Of a stretch of DNA of 64,000 nt, positions 11,625 through 22,649 are shown one piece after another; positions within the stretch are counted from its first letter, which is position 1, and every line of letters starts with the position of its first letter. A program made the position numbers and the translations under genes. Below the pieces are notes generated by a model that ran no database searches, was not told the DNA's origin, and worked only from the letters and a program-made list of their open reading frames with translations. The stretch covers positions 31,569,501 to 31,633,500 of the forward strand of contig NC_091674.1 in assembly GCF_042453785.1 (NCBI RefSeq). The letters are read 5' to 3'. Origin of the DNA: Malus domestica. Taxonomy: Eukaryota; Streptophyta; Magnoliopsida; Rosales; Rosaceae.

Positions 11625-11905
11625 AATAGTGACAGTGTTCAGTTTTAGAAATAATGGCAGTAGCAGTGTTCATTTCTAAATAGTGGCAATATTTAGTTCT
11701 AGGAATAGATAGTTTTGTGTTATAAAAATATTGAAAGTGGTAATGTTCAGTTTTAAAAATAGTGGTAGTGTTCAGTTTTAGAAATAATGACAATGTTCAA
11801 TTCTAGAAGTAGTGGCAGTGATAAAGTTTAGTTCTAGAAGCAGTGACATTAGTTAGTTTTAGAAATAGTGGCAGCGACAATGTTAAGTTCTAGAAATAGT
11901 TGTAT
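11625..11905. repeat. Degenerate minisatellite, unit about 25-35 bp
   Basis: Roughly nine imperfect copies of a TTCAGTTTTAGAAATAGTGG-like unit, with variants such as GTTCTAGAAGTAGTGGCAG. Unit length varies by a few bases between copies. Confidence 0.75.
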
Positions 11906-12340
11906 GTGGAACCATGATTTTCAAGGGCTGGAGTAAAGCTGATCCGAATACAATTATCTCATAAGTCCGATCATGGACTCACAGCTTTGGGGGAGCTGGA
12001 TCATATGGAGTAACGGTGCTACCATCACTCTGTTATGGGGCAAAAGGAGGAGTCCAAGCGATTTTGCCGGATGACCATACTTATTCCGCAAGACACGCAA
12101 TTTGATCCTGATATGGACCCAATCAAATCCTTATAAGTTTTGAAGTTCCTATAATCTAGGAATTGGCGTGCATATCAAGTAATCACAACACCTAAGAGGG
12201 TACAATATCTACTTCTATATATCATCTAGAATTTTTCTGGATTAGAACAAGGATCCTATCCTAAAAAGATCTATCTCCCTATGATATAAATACACTCATC
12301 GAGGGTTCATTTATGGTAATGCAATTTAAACACTTCAATT
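11906..12340 (+). repeat. LTR-like block (upstream half)
   Basis: Non-coding. It ends in a TATA-like GATATAAATACACTC at about 12282, followed by CACTTCAATTCTCTTGCCCAC, as in the U3/R part of a plant LTR on the plus strand. It is continuous with the duplicated block that follows. The left boundary is uncertain. Confidence 0.45.
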
Positions 12341-12763
12341 CTCTTGCCCACTACTAGAGTATAAATTTATTCCCTAACTTGACCGTAGGGGAGCCTTTGG
12401 CTAGCACAACTCCTCCCTCCCCCTTGGTGCGATCTTAGGCTTGCTCACGGTTGTTTACTGTTTTGTAGGTTACTTGAGTTTGTGCATAACCATCACTTAC
12501 GACGGTGTGTGAATTTGGTTCCAACATTGTAGTGGCAATTTTGTAATTAATCTCTTGCCCACTACTAGAGTATAAAATTATTCGCTAACTTGACCGTTGG
12601 AAAGCTTTTGGCTTGCACACCTCCCCCCCTCTCGGCAGGTGTGGTTTCAGGCTTGCTCACGGTTGTTTACTGTTTTGCAGGTTGCTCGAGTTTGTACACA
12701 ACCACTACTTACGGAGGTGTGAGAATTTGTTTCCAACATCATAGTGGCAATTAATCGAAGTTT
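12341..12763 (+). repeat. Tandem duplication of an LTR R/U5-like block
   Basis: Two direct copies (12341-about 12551 and 12552-about 12763) begin CTCTTGCCCACTACTAGAG and contain GGCTTGCTCACGGTTGTTTA. They end GAATTTGKTTCCAACAT..AGTGGCAATT. The TTCCAACA end resembles the 3' end of a Gypsy LTR. No retroelement coding region follows. Confidence 0.7.
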
Positions 12764-12959
12764 GTTTAATGAATTTGGCGTGTCGTCCTGGGGGCAGGGG
12801 TTGGAAGATAAAATTTGGATGTGTTTAGTCCTTTTTTCTTTTGTTCTTTTCATTATGTAAAGTTTTTAGAATGCTTTCGGTTAAACAAAGTATGTAGGAG
12901 GAGTATTTTTCATTAAAGCTCACAAGAGCAAATCAGTATTTCCAACATTAATTCTTAAA

Positions 12960-14086
12960 TGTCACTGTTTGGGCCCAAACTATCGGTTTGGGCCGAGCAT
13001 AGAATTATTCTCGGCTTGGAAAGCCTTATGACAAAGTTACCATGGATCGTTTGGTTCGTGGGCTTCCAAACCTAGGTCGGTAAAATCATGCTGCAAGACG
13101 AGTCAAATCCTGGCGCAATAAGGAGTCTCGGCGAGATCAATAACCCGGAAGTGAATCCAGCTCGATGAAAGGATAGGTTCAAAATCCTGGTGGGAGTAGG
13201 AGTACTCGAGATGGTGTTTGATTAGAAGAAGAAATCCTAATCCGAGTAGGGTGTTAAATCGACCTAGAAGGTATCTGGTGCTATAAGTAGAGGAAGTTGT
13301 GTATCGTTCAAGCCCCTTCCAATTCAACACACAACTGCCCTGCGCAAACTCTCTCAACAACTTGAGATTTTTATTTTCTCTTTTTGCTGACACATCTTTC
13401 GTTGGCATCAACAGCACTGTGAAAGCAACCGGTGATATCTTCAGTCGGCATAGATAGCTCTGTCGCCGTAGAATCGGCCGATCTCGCAGCATCTTCCGTT
13501 GGCATCAACATCACTGCGGCGATGACAGTTGGTTACCTATCCAAGTCTCGGTCAAGAAGGATTTCTGAATCCTTATTGGTCAAGGTCATCTTGTTAGCCT
13601 TCTCGGCGAAGTGAGGTGTTACAGCTTACTGAGCTCGGCGCATTGCACGCCGAGTTATTTTATGATTGGATACTCTCAAGTGGGATTTAGAGTTCGGCAT
13701 TCAGACGGCCGAACCACGTTCACCATTAAGACTTATATCTGCTTTGAGTATCTGTGCCCTTACACTTTGGTGTCGATTCAGCGTGAGTTTACTCTGACGA
13801 ATACCATCACTGTGACCGAATCCAACGACGACGATTCGTGAACTTCGTAAGAATAGTAGCCTTATCTTTAGGTTCGAGAACCCAAGAGGCCGAGACGTGT
13901 TCATTCTTCGGTCGCAATCGCGAGACGCAGAAGTCAACCGCGCACCCAACGCAACATCAACGAATTTACTCCTCGGCTGAGCTCGGCCGACGAGTTGGCA
14001 CGCCCCGCATTCACCGAAGGACGTAGTTAGCTTATAGATTACTCGGCCTGTGCGCCACGTAAGCTTGGTAGTTTTTAGGGTCAACA
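12960..14086. repeat. Probable LTR or solo LTR, about 1.13 kb
   Basis: Begins TGTCACTGTTTGGG and ends AGGGTCAACA. It has a TATA-like GCTATAAGTAGAGG at about 13281, then CAACACACAACTGCC (R-like), and a GC-richer interior with repeated CTCGGC/GCCGA motifs unlike the AT-rich flanks. The neighbouring pentamers (TTAAA and GTCAC) differ, so no target duplication supports the borders. Confidence 0.5.
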
Positions 14087-14668
14087 GTCACATTGAACAA
14101 CCAATAAAATAAGACACTGGACTAGAATAATTAAAAATTGTGAACCACATAGAATTATAAATAATTAAATATATGTCCTTGCCATTTTAAATTTCAAAAA
14201 ATAAGATAATGAAACTTATAAATATTTTAAATATGAAACTTTGTCCATGTTCGATGAGAGTTTTTAAGTCCCAAGGGAGTGATGTCAAGTTATGAAGTTA
14301 TGAAGTAAATTGTTATATAGAGGGGATTATAAAAGCCTTTTATGAGTATTACAAAGGCATGTGTAAAGGATTTGTAAATGACCTCTCTCAAGGATTAGCA
14401 AATCCCTCTTATATGCCTATGCAATGCTCATGAGGAGTTTTTCTAATCCATTCTTTGTTGCATTTTGTGATCAATTCCTTAATAACTTTACATTAATCCT
14501 TTGGAACTTGGAAAACCCTCATTCAAACATAGCCTTAGGGATGTTGGCCATCGTTCGTCAGACTGTGGGTGGGAAAGGGTTCATGAAAATGACATTCTTT
14601 TATATTCTAATTATTATTATTATAAATTAGTTTAAAAAGGTAAATGTACTTTTGCAATTCTTCTTGTT
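14087..14668. other. Intergenic, no gene recognised
   Basis: AT-rich sequence with direct word repeats such as AAGTTATGAAGTTATGAAG near 14287. Nothing coding is supported. Confidence 0.45.
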
Positions 14669-15998
14669 TTATAATAATTTTAAAGTTTTTATCCCAAATG
14701 ATCTCTGAGAATCCCCCGACAGAGTAGATCCCTCAAATGGAGTGTAAATCGCCTTCATACCGTCCAATTTGCAATTTATAGGGGCGCCTAATGCCTGATT
14801 AGCACTTGGCTGGCCCGCAGACCTATCGGCTTCATACTTTGGGAGTCGCCATTGCCAAATGAGGGCTTTTATATTGTCCTTGAGATTTATGCAGTCTTCA
14901 AAAGGTGACCATGATCTCGGTGATACCGACAATACTTGGTATTATAACTTCATCGTCGGAAACTGGGTTGTACTCTCTGAGTGGTGGGGAGTTGTCATTC
15001 TACAAGAGGGAACATCTCCTCCTAAGACATTCATAGGGCTGTAAAATATGTACATGTCATATTGCTCAAGGCAGCTTTCCGTGTTGGGCTAATAGTTATC
15101 ATACTTATTCTTCTTTGGTGGACTATCGTACACGACTCTCTATTTCACTTTAGTCGGTGCGCTCAAAGGGTTCGTTCTTTTACCAAGGCGGTGATTTGCA
15201 TCCTTGTTTTGTTCAGTTGCTCGGCTCGGGAGTAGATAGTCACTTCGTGGGGGAAGGCCTATAAAGGTTTCTAGAGGATTGGTCAAATGGAAGTAGAAGT
15301 CTCATCTAGTAAATTTTTCCATGATGGCATTGTGGGCCATTGCCTCGTCGTATCTTTTGCATTTAGCATCGCCAATTGGTAAGGCGATGCCAATTAGCGT
15401 GTACTGTCACTTGGAGATAATCATATATGTGTTAAGAAAAACTTATCTCAGCCCCGAGAATGACATAATTGATCATTGGGCAATCTATTTGAACCAATCC
15501 TGAGCTGCTCATTTAAGGGTGGTTAGGAATAGCCTACATAAATGAACCTTTCTAGGTGGTCGTACGGATCAGTAAGTCTGTCACAACTTTGCATTTTGAG
15601 TGCCCGGGTAGCCTCACTCTTTAGCTCATTGAGCAGTTCCTTGGAGAATAGCAGAGGAACTTTTTCTTTGGAATAGTCGAGGTTTTTGGGCTTAGATGCT
15701 CCCTCTTTGTCTCCTAGTTGTTCCTATAAATTAACTAACAACATATTAAGATTAAGTTAACAAAATACATAGAACTTAATTAAACATAAACTTTTGGTCA
15801 AGCTCTTTATCGCCTGTTCGGCAACTTGCCCCTTTCCCCCGAGCATTCTCCTATGCTTGGAGCCTCTTTTTGATGACCTCGCAAGCATCATCACCTCTGT
15901 TTCTGACATTGCCAGGGGGAGGAAGAGGAGGAGGATTAGTTCCTACCTCAGGACGTGTTGTCGATTTTCTCATTACTCTAGTTGATCTATTCCCAGAA
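14669..15998 (-). pseudogene. Degenerate Gypsy gag fragment (left part)
   Basis: Minus-strand translations contain gag-like pieces such as TDPYDHLERFIYVGYS and YDEAMAHNAIMEKF, interrupted by many stops and frame changes. The TDPxDHL pattern is seen in plant Gypsy gag proteins. The fragment is broken by the candidate solo LTR at 15999-17231 and appears to resume after it. No intact ORF remains. Confidence 0.5.
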
Positions 15999-17231
15999 TG
16001 TAACGACCCAAAAATTCTAAATGGGAAGCTAAATCCAGTGATAGGCCAAAATAAAATCATGGTTAAACATACTATTAGCCTCATAATTGAAATTCGATCA
16101 TATTATGGCTGCATATAACCTATTCGTTAGATTGCCTACGTACTCTATGAAGGGATCAAGCCATTCGTAGTTCACAATTCCAATTTCTAACTCATTTTTC
16201 AAAAATCATTCAAGTGACTAACAATCACTAGCTATGTTCAACAAGTGAATCACACCAATTACATATCAAATATAGATTTAGAGTATCAAAATTGGTTTAA
16301 AAAGGCAGCATCAGCTCACTGGCCACGCGCCGTCGCACGTGGCAGTTTCCAGTAAAAGGAAACCCAGTTTTCCGACGAACTTCAAAAATTACCAAATTTT
16401 ACAGAGTTGTAGAGTTCAATGAGAGGAATAACTTTCATACCTGGGCCAAAGTCCAATTCGGCCGGGAAGTGGCCGGAAAATCCCTCGAACCACCAGAACC
16501 CTCAATTTCGGTAGTTGTTGATTCACCACCAAAACGAACTCCAACACCTCATCTAATGCTTGGACCTTGTCCCTAGGGTTGAGGGGAGTCTTTTGGTGGT
16601 AGACATCGATGACAATCGTTGTCGGATTCACCGGAAAAAGGATAAAACCACCTGGACACCCGTGGGTTTTGTGGCTTCGATTTGTGAATTTGGGTTAGAA
16701 ATCTAGAAATCTAACGCCACGAAGATATTGGGCTCGACGAGATCTTTCCATAGACACCAAAACCACCTCGAACGGAGGTTGGACAGAAAAGATAGGACCG
16801 GGTCAGGTGGAGAAACCAGGTTGGCCGGTTCTTTCCTTTTCCTTTCCCTAATTTCTCCTCCTTTCTTATGCTTCTGATTGGGCCATCCGATCCCTCCTTT
16901 CCCTCTTTTCTCTACCTCCCTCTTCATCATAGCCACACATGTGGCACTCCCATTTCTCCAGAAAATTTGGAGCCATTCAATTTAATGGAAAAATCACTAT
17001 TTTTGCCCTCAACTTCAATCGTTAATAACTTCTTCGTTATAACTCCGTTTCATGAACGATTTTTGCCTACGCACTCGTAGGATCAAACTCTATCTATATA
17101 TGTCAAGAAATATGATAAAATATAGATAAAATATGTCCTCTTAAAATTATGTTTAATCAACAAGGGGCATTTTCCACTTATCAATAAATTTTCTACATTT
17201 TCATATATTTTAAATTTTCTAGGGTATTACA
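15999..17231. mobile_element. Candidate solo LTR, 1.23 kb, in a Gypsy gag remnant
   Basis: Begins TGTAACGACCCAAAAATTC and ends GGGTATTACA, typical TG..CA LTR termini. It contains GAAGTGGCCGGAAAATCC and CACATGTGGCACTC motifs, which recur in order in the solo LTRs at 36014 and 49758. The flanks CAGAA and CAAAG are only similar, so the target duplication is imperfect. The surrounding minus-strand gag remnant seems to continue on both sides. Confidence 0.6.
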
Positions 17232-18230
17232 CAAAGGTTGTCATGCTTATCCTGGAACAAGGTATTTTGAGCGTGGATGAGGTTTCTTACCTCATTCATC
17301 TATCCAACACCAGCAAATATGTTGTTCATCTTTTCCTTCAAGCTGGCGAGTCTGGCTTTCTCTTGTCGTATTCTTTTGTGAAAGGCCGCCTTGGTTCACT
17401 CGAAAGAACCTTATCGCTTGTTATTCTATTGGTCTTCCCACTCGATTGAGCACGATCATTATAAGTTCCTATGACAACTGGGTAAAAAATGCAACCAAAT
17501 TGTATGCAACTGTTAACACTCAAAATTTGCAGGTTAACAAATTAAAATACTAAACCCTTGGTGGGCATACATACTAAAATGAAATGGACTTAAAGATTTA
17601 AGTGGCACCCCTCAAAACTGGGCTACATCCATTATGTTGCTCAGATTATATTGATTTTAAGACTGAAAATAGAGCTCAGCTAAATACATGAACTCTCTAT
17701 CCTTTTATTCGTCCAACCCCAATACAAGAGGTTCACACCCATTACATAAGCCCTCAATGAACCTAGAAGCCTTGGGCTCACCTCTTTTCACTTCCCTGGT
17801 AGTTAATGCGCGCATCTACATAGATTTTTGTGCTGACACCTTTTTACCTATCGGCCGGACATTCGTTTTTGAAGTGACATGTATTTGGTCGAGATTGCAT
17901 GCCCTTATAGAGTGATGTGTGCCAAGAGTCTCGCTTGGCCTTGTTTATCTAACCCCATGTCTTCGAGCACCGTTCTGATCACCTTTACATCCCATCATAG
18001 GCCTTCGCCACTAACTGTGAGTTGCCACGTGGCCTGATTGACGTATGAGTAGCATGTTCCTGGACACTTGTGCCATAAAGCTGTCAGTCTTTTTTCATAA
18101 AAAAGGGGGGACAACTGGTAGTAAGCCACGATTATCGACCCCTTCTTAGTCCAAGAAACTATGGGAAATTCCACCCTGCTTTTGGCCACTGTCAAGTAGA
18201 CGTGCCAGTTCAGAGCATCAAACCTAAGAC
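17232..18230 (-). pseudogene. Degenerate Gypsy remnant (right part)
   Basis: Minus-strand frames with many stops, including a charged stretch around 17340-17420 that may be a gag N-terminal coiled coil. It reads as the continuation of the gag remnant left of the candidate solo LTR. Low confidence in extent. Confidence 0.35.
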
Positions 18231-18408
18231 CTCCTGCATTTTTTGTTTATTAAGACGAGACCTAAAAAAATTATAACTCATTACAATGTGGAGTTTATTC
18301 CCTATGAGAAAATTTGTCAAACTCCTTAATTCAATGCTAAAAAAAAAGTAACAAAACAATCAACTTAAAGTAGTATTAAATATCGAAAATTAACAAGTAG
18401 GAACTTTT

Positions 18409-18792
18409 TGTCACCCACGTTGGTCCATCTTATGTGTTTTTGACGGATTACTAACATGTCATTTAAGAATCTTTAACGTGATTAGATGTACGAGAAAAAA
18501 TTTCGTGTGAAAAAAATATTAATCATGTCGTAAACACATATTTTACTAGGGCAATTGCTCCAATCAACATAGAATATCAAGGAATAATACAAGTAGGAGA
18601 ATTAAGTAGTGGATCACCATAGTAATCATATTGTCACCCACATTGGTCCATCTTATGTGTTTTTGACAGATGACTAACGTGTAAAAGAAGTTTCTATTTA
18701 AGAATCTTTAACTTGATTAGATGTACTAGAAAATTTTTCGTGTGACAAAAATATTAATCATGTTGTCAACACATATTTTGCAAGGGCAATTG
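18409..18792. repeat. Diverged direct duplication, about 150-160 bp
   Basis: The copy at 18409-18557 and the copy at 18632-18792 both run from TGTCACCCACRTTGGTCCATC through CTTATGTGTTTTTGAC and AAGAATCTTTAAC to AACACATATTTT..AGGGCAATTG. Confidence 0.7.
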
Positions 18793-21700
18793 TGTGACCG
18801 ATGCATTAGCTAACGGTTTATTTTAAAAATATATTTTACAATGTGAGGGGCTTGAGCCAATTGGGTCATGATAATTCGACATCAAACTCGTTATTCATAG
18901 AGTTGAACTTAATTAGTGTAGATATATCAAATATTTTGAAAAACAACTTTTTTTTAGAACAAATTGAAAAACAAAACTTAAGACTTTCTATTTACAAGTG
19001 GAAAGAAAACTAAGAAAAAACTATGCTTGGCTAGATTTTGGTGGCATATAATTGTAGCCAAAAATCTGTTGTTCCCTTTTTTGTGTCTCTTGCTAATATT
19101 TCGATACATGTCCTATGCCCTAAACCCTAAACGAAGGTAGATCTGGCATCCATCTTCTTCTCGATCCCGACTATCATCTTCAAACCCTATCATCGTCAAT
19201 CTTCTTCCAGTAATTCTACAATTTGGGGACAAGCATCAGTCCCGGCATATGAATCTTGAACCCTCCATGCCCACTTTCTCTCTTGTCCACTCCCTCTCCT
19301 CGTGTCTCATATCATATTCCTCTTCATGTTTTGTTTTTGTTAAAAAAAAAAAAAAAAAAAAAAAACTGTTATTGGCACTTCAAAATCTCATTTAGTACTC
19401 CTCATATGTGTATTTTTCTTTCTAAATATTGAAAATTTAAAGTGCAAAATGAGAATTTTGGAATGACAATAACAATTTTCCCAAAAAATCAGTATAAAGA
19501 ATGTTTGACAATTTATCATGATTCATGATGAAGATTAGTGTTATTTTTTAATCATTGAATTCGGGTAGAAAAAGGTCAAGATAGAATGGGCTTTGAAAAG
19601 GAAGAAGAAAGAATATACAAGAACAACAGTGTTCTTGTTCCAGATTATGAGGGTAGAGATTCAGATGGTTGGGTTTTGCAAGTACACTTGCGTACGCGTA
19701 TTTCATTGTATTTAGAATTTTTTTATTTTTTAAATGAATAAAAAGTTAAGAGAAATTTTATTTAAACCCATATAACCACTTTCTACCCTCAATTTAAATT
19801 TTAAATGTCTATTTTATCCTATTGTATAATTACTATTAAGTACAAAATAAAATTAATAATAAAAATCAAATTTATCAATAGACCCACATACTATAAGTAA
19901 ACCCTAACATCACCCTTTATTTATCCTATATTCATTCCGACTAAAACCCTAATAGCTTTGATAGAGAAAAACAAGTTTTTCTATTGATGGATGGTGATTT
20001 TGAAGTTTTTAATCCTCCAACTAAGGTATAACTCGATTTATGGATATTTTGTTTGTTTGCTTATTCTTTGGATTAAATTTCATACTTTTTATATTATATT
20101 GTATTTATTTTTCTCTGCCGTCTGTATGTGCCCCAAAACACCAATGAAAGGATATTTGATTAGTACTGCAAAGACAAAAAACTTGATTCTTGGTACAAAT
20201 AAAGATTGCTCAACCTTAACCACGAACTCGTGGGTGACATGTCTTGCACCTTTTTTTATTCGACATAGCTCCGATTTGTTTATTAACATAGCAACAAAAC
20301 ACCAAACCTTATGTCACTTCAAATTATCTTAAAAAGTACATAAAAATGCTCGATTTAAAAAGGACTGAACTGGAGCTTGCTTAACATTCTCTTGGCAAAT
20401 TCAAGTCTATGGAATGATCTCTTGGATCCCAAGTCCATGGATGGGTTGTGGTAGCAGAAAGAAAAAAAGCAACCTTGGAAATGCTAGTCCTATACAGTAT
20501 AAAGAGAATGAGTGTAAAGATAATTTTACATTTTGAATTGGGTTTGAGAGGGTAGTTTAGATAATAAATTTGGGTTTAAAGAGATATTAATTCTTTAATA
20601 AAAAACAATATGGATGAAGAGAGTAAGTTGGGTGTAGAAAAATATTATATGAGTTCAAATAAAATTTCCCAAAAGTTAATAGAGTTATCTCTTAGTTAAA
20701 TTCTAAGACATGTGTTAAGATATTAGCAAGAAGACACAATGGGAGACACAAAAAAAGGAACAGCAGATTCTTGGCCTATAATTGGAGAGATTTTTCAGTG
20801 TGACAGGAACACGAAGTGATACATCACGTGTCACTATACAAATTGTGGAATATGTGTGTTAAAAATTTAATAACTTAAAAAATAAAATTTCTCACAATTT
20901 ATATAAAAACATATGGTGTACCACTCATATTCTGATCACAATAAAAAATTTCTCCAATAATTACGATGTAAGGACCATTCCTTTTAATATATCACGGCAC
21001 TAATTTAGGACCTTAATTCGAGGAAAGTATGCCTGAAAACTAGGGTTCCCTGTCTTTCTATTTTCTTTGGTTTTGTGTTAATTAAGACATTTTAACTGGC
21101 CTAACGTCTCTCCATTGTATATGCACACCACAGTGGTCTCGATCTGATCTTATGAATTGACAAATTTGTCCTACACAAAAGCCACAAACGGAGGCAGATT
21201 CTATGCCCTTCCGTGCCCTTCTGTTTATATGGTTACGGTTAAGCCACGTCAATATTACTATTCCTTTTGTCTTATTATCTCTATATAAAAATAATATAAG
21301 ATATTAATATGATTTAACCATGACCATACAAAATAGAAACATACGAAAAATGGGAAGGCAGAGACTCTGCCTCCGCCACAATATTCATGCATTCGTTTCG
21401 GTTCGTTGCTCAAAAGCTGATATTTTGCATAAATAACCCATTGTCTAATAGTCTATAGGCTATGGCTGCCAAACAAACACATTCTCGAGCTTTACAACTT
21501 GGGGCATATCATATGTGCTTGGATCCCCTCAAATGTGTCGAATACTTAAAGGTGGCAACAATATTATATATGTATTATTTAAGATATTTTAATGAAAAGC
21601 TCTCGGTACTGTTCACTTTAATGAAAAATTATATTTTTACACTATAAAGTTAATCATAGTACTGTTCACTTTATCATTTATTTTATTCTTATCGTTAAAA

Positions 21701-22500
21701 CTCAAAATTTTCAAATCATTTTAATTAGTTTTCCTTATTATTTATTGAGTTTTCGGAAAAAATATAAACATATACAAAGAAAAATCAAACTTGCTTTAAG
21801 ATTTCTCATATATAGTCGTCGTGAGAATCTCTTCACCTTGAAGACGAGTCGCCTGGTTTCATGCCTGCTTTTGCAGTAGAACAAGCTAAAGTTAGTTTGT
21901 AACTTGAAATACGCACATAGCCCATTCCGAAGTATGAAGATGTCTACGTATTTAACTCGAGGACTAACTACAATTTACATTTTTCAAGGTCTTTTATTTA
22001 TTTATTTTTTAATAAGTTCACCTTTTAATTTTTAATTTTTTGCACTTTGAGGATTTTATGTTATATAATTTATACGTTTGGTTATATGTTTGATCACCTC
22101 ATCTTCTATTAAGTAATTTATTTCTTTTTTGTTAATGTGTAAATATGACTTATATGCATTTCAATTATGAGTTTCACATTTATCATATCAATCAATTAGA
22201 TTCAGATAAAAAAGAAAGAAAAAAGAAATAGATATTTCCTTAAATTAAAGGCATACACAAATGGAGTCTATTAACAATACACGGGCAGCTAGAAAAAAAA
22301 AAATGGGTTAGTGATTCTTCGTTGAGAATTCAGATAATTGATGGCCTGCTCTATACGATATAACATTAATTCAAACTTGTACACATATATCAGGGTGTAC
22401 AATGAAGAATAACTTATTACTTGTGTAACTCGACGTGGCTTTATTGTGTTTATTAGTTTGGTCAATGATTCCTGCTGAGGTAATTAATTATGGAATTATA
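18793..22500. other. Intergenic region upstream of the P450
   Basis: No gene recognised. Holds a poly(A) run (about 19340-19364), an AT-rich region with a 113-codon hydrophobic ORF at 19991-20332 that matches nothing I know, and a foldback element at 21189-21375. Confidence 0.45.
21189..21375. repeat. Foldback MITE-like repeat
   Basis: The left end CGGAGGCAGATTCTATGCC and the right end GGCAGAGACTCTGCCTCCG are inverted copies. Pairing continues inward (GGTTACGGTTAAGCC against GATTTAACCATGACC). About 1.3 kb upstream of the P450 start. Confidence 0.65.
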
Positions 22501-22506
22501 TGTATA

Positions 22507-22515
22507 TTTATAAAA
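22507..22515 (+). promoter_or_regulatory. Putative TATA box of the P450 gene
   Basis: TTTATAAAAG about 140 bp upstream of the ATG at 22650. Position and sequence fit a plant TATA box; there is no other evidence. Confidence 0.45.
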
Positions 22516-22649
22516 GTACATGCTGTGTTATTTTTTTAATTATAATCGATCGTGTTGTATTAGTGGTTGTCATGTGTATGTGTGTGTGTGTAGTCAATTA
22601 AGTTAACGTCAACTGATACATTTTTCTGGCAGGTTCCGAAAGCTAGGAA

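Noticed and set aside
19991..20332. 113-codon hydrophobic ORF with TM-like N-terminus
   Set aside because: No recognisable family, AT-driven hydrophobic codons, no splice or promoter context; insufficient to call a gene.
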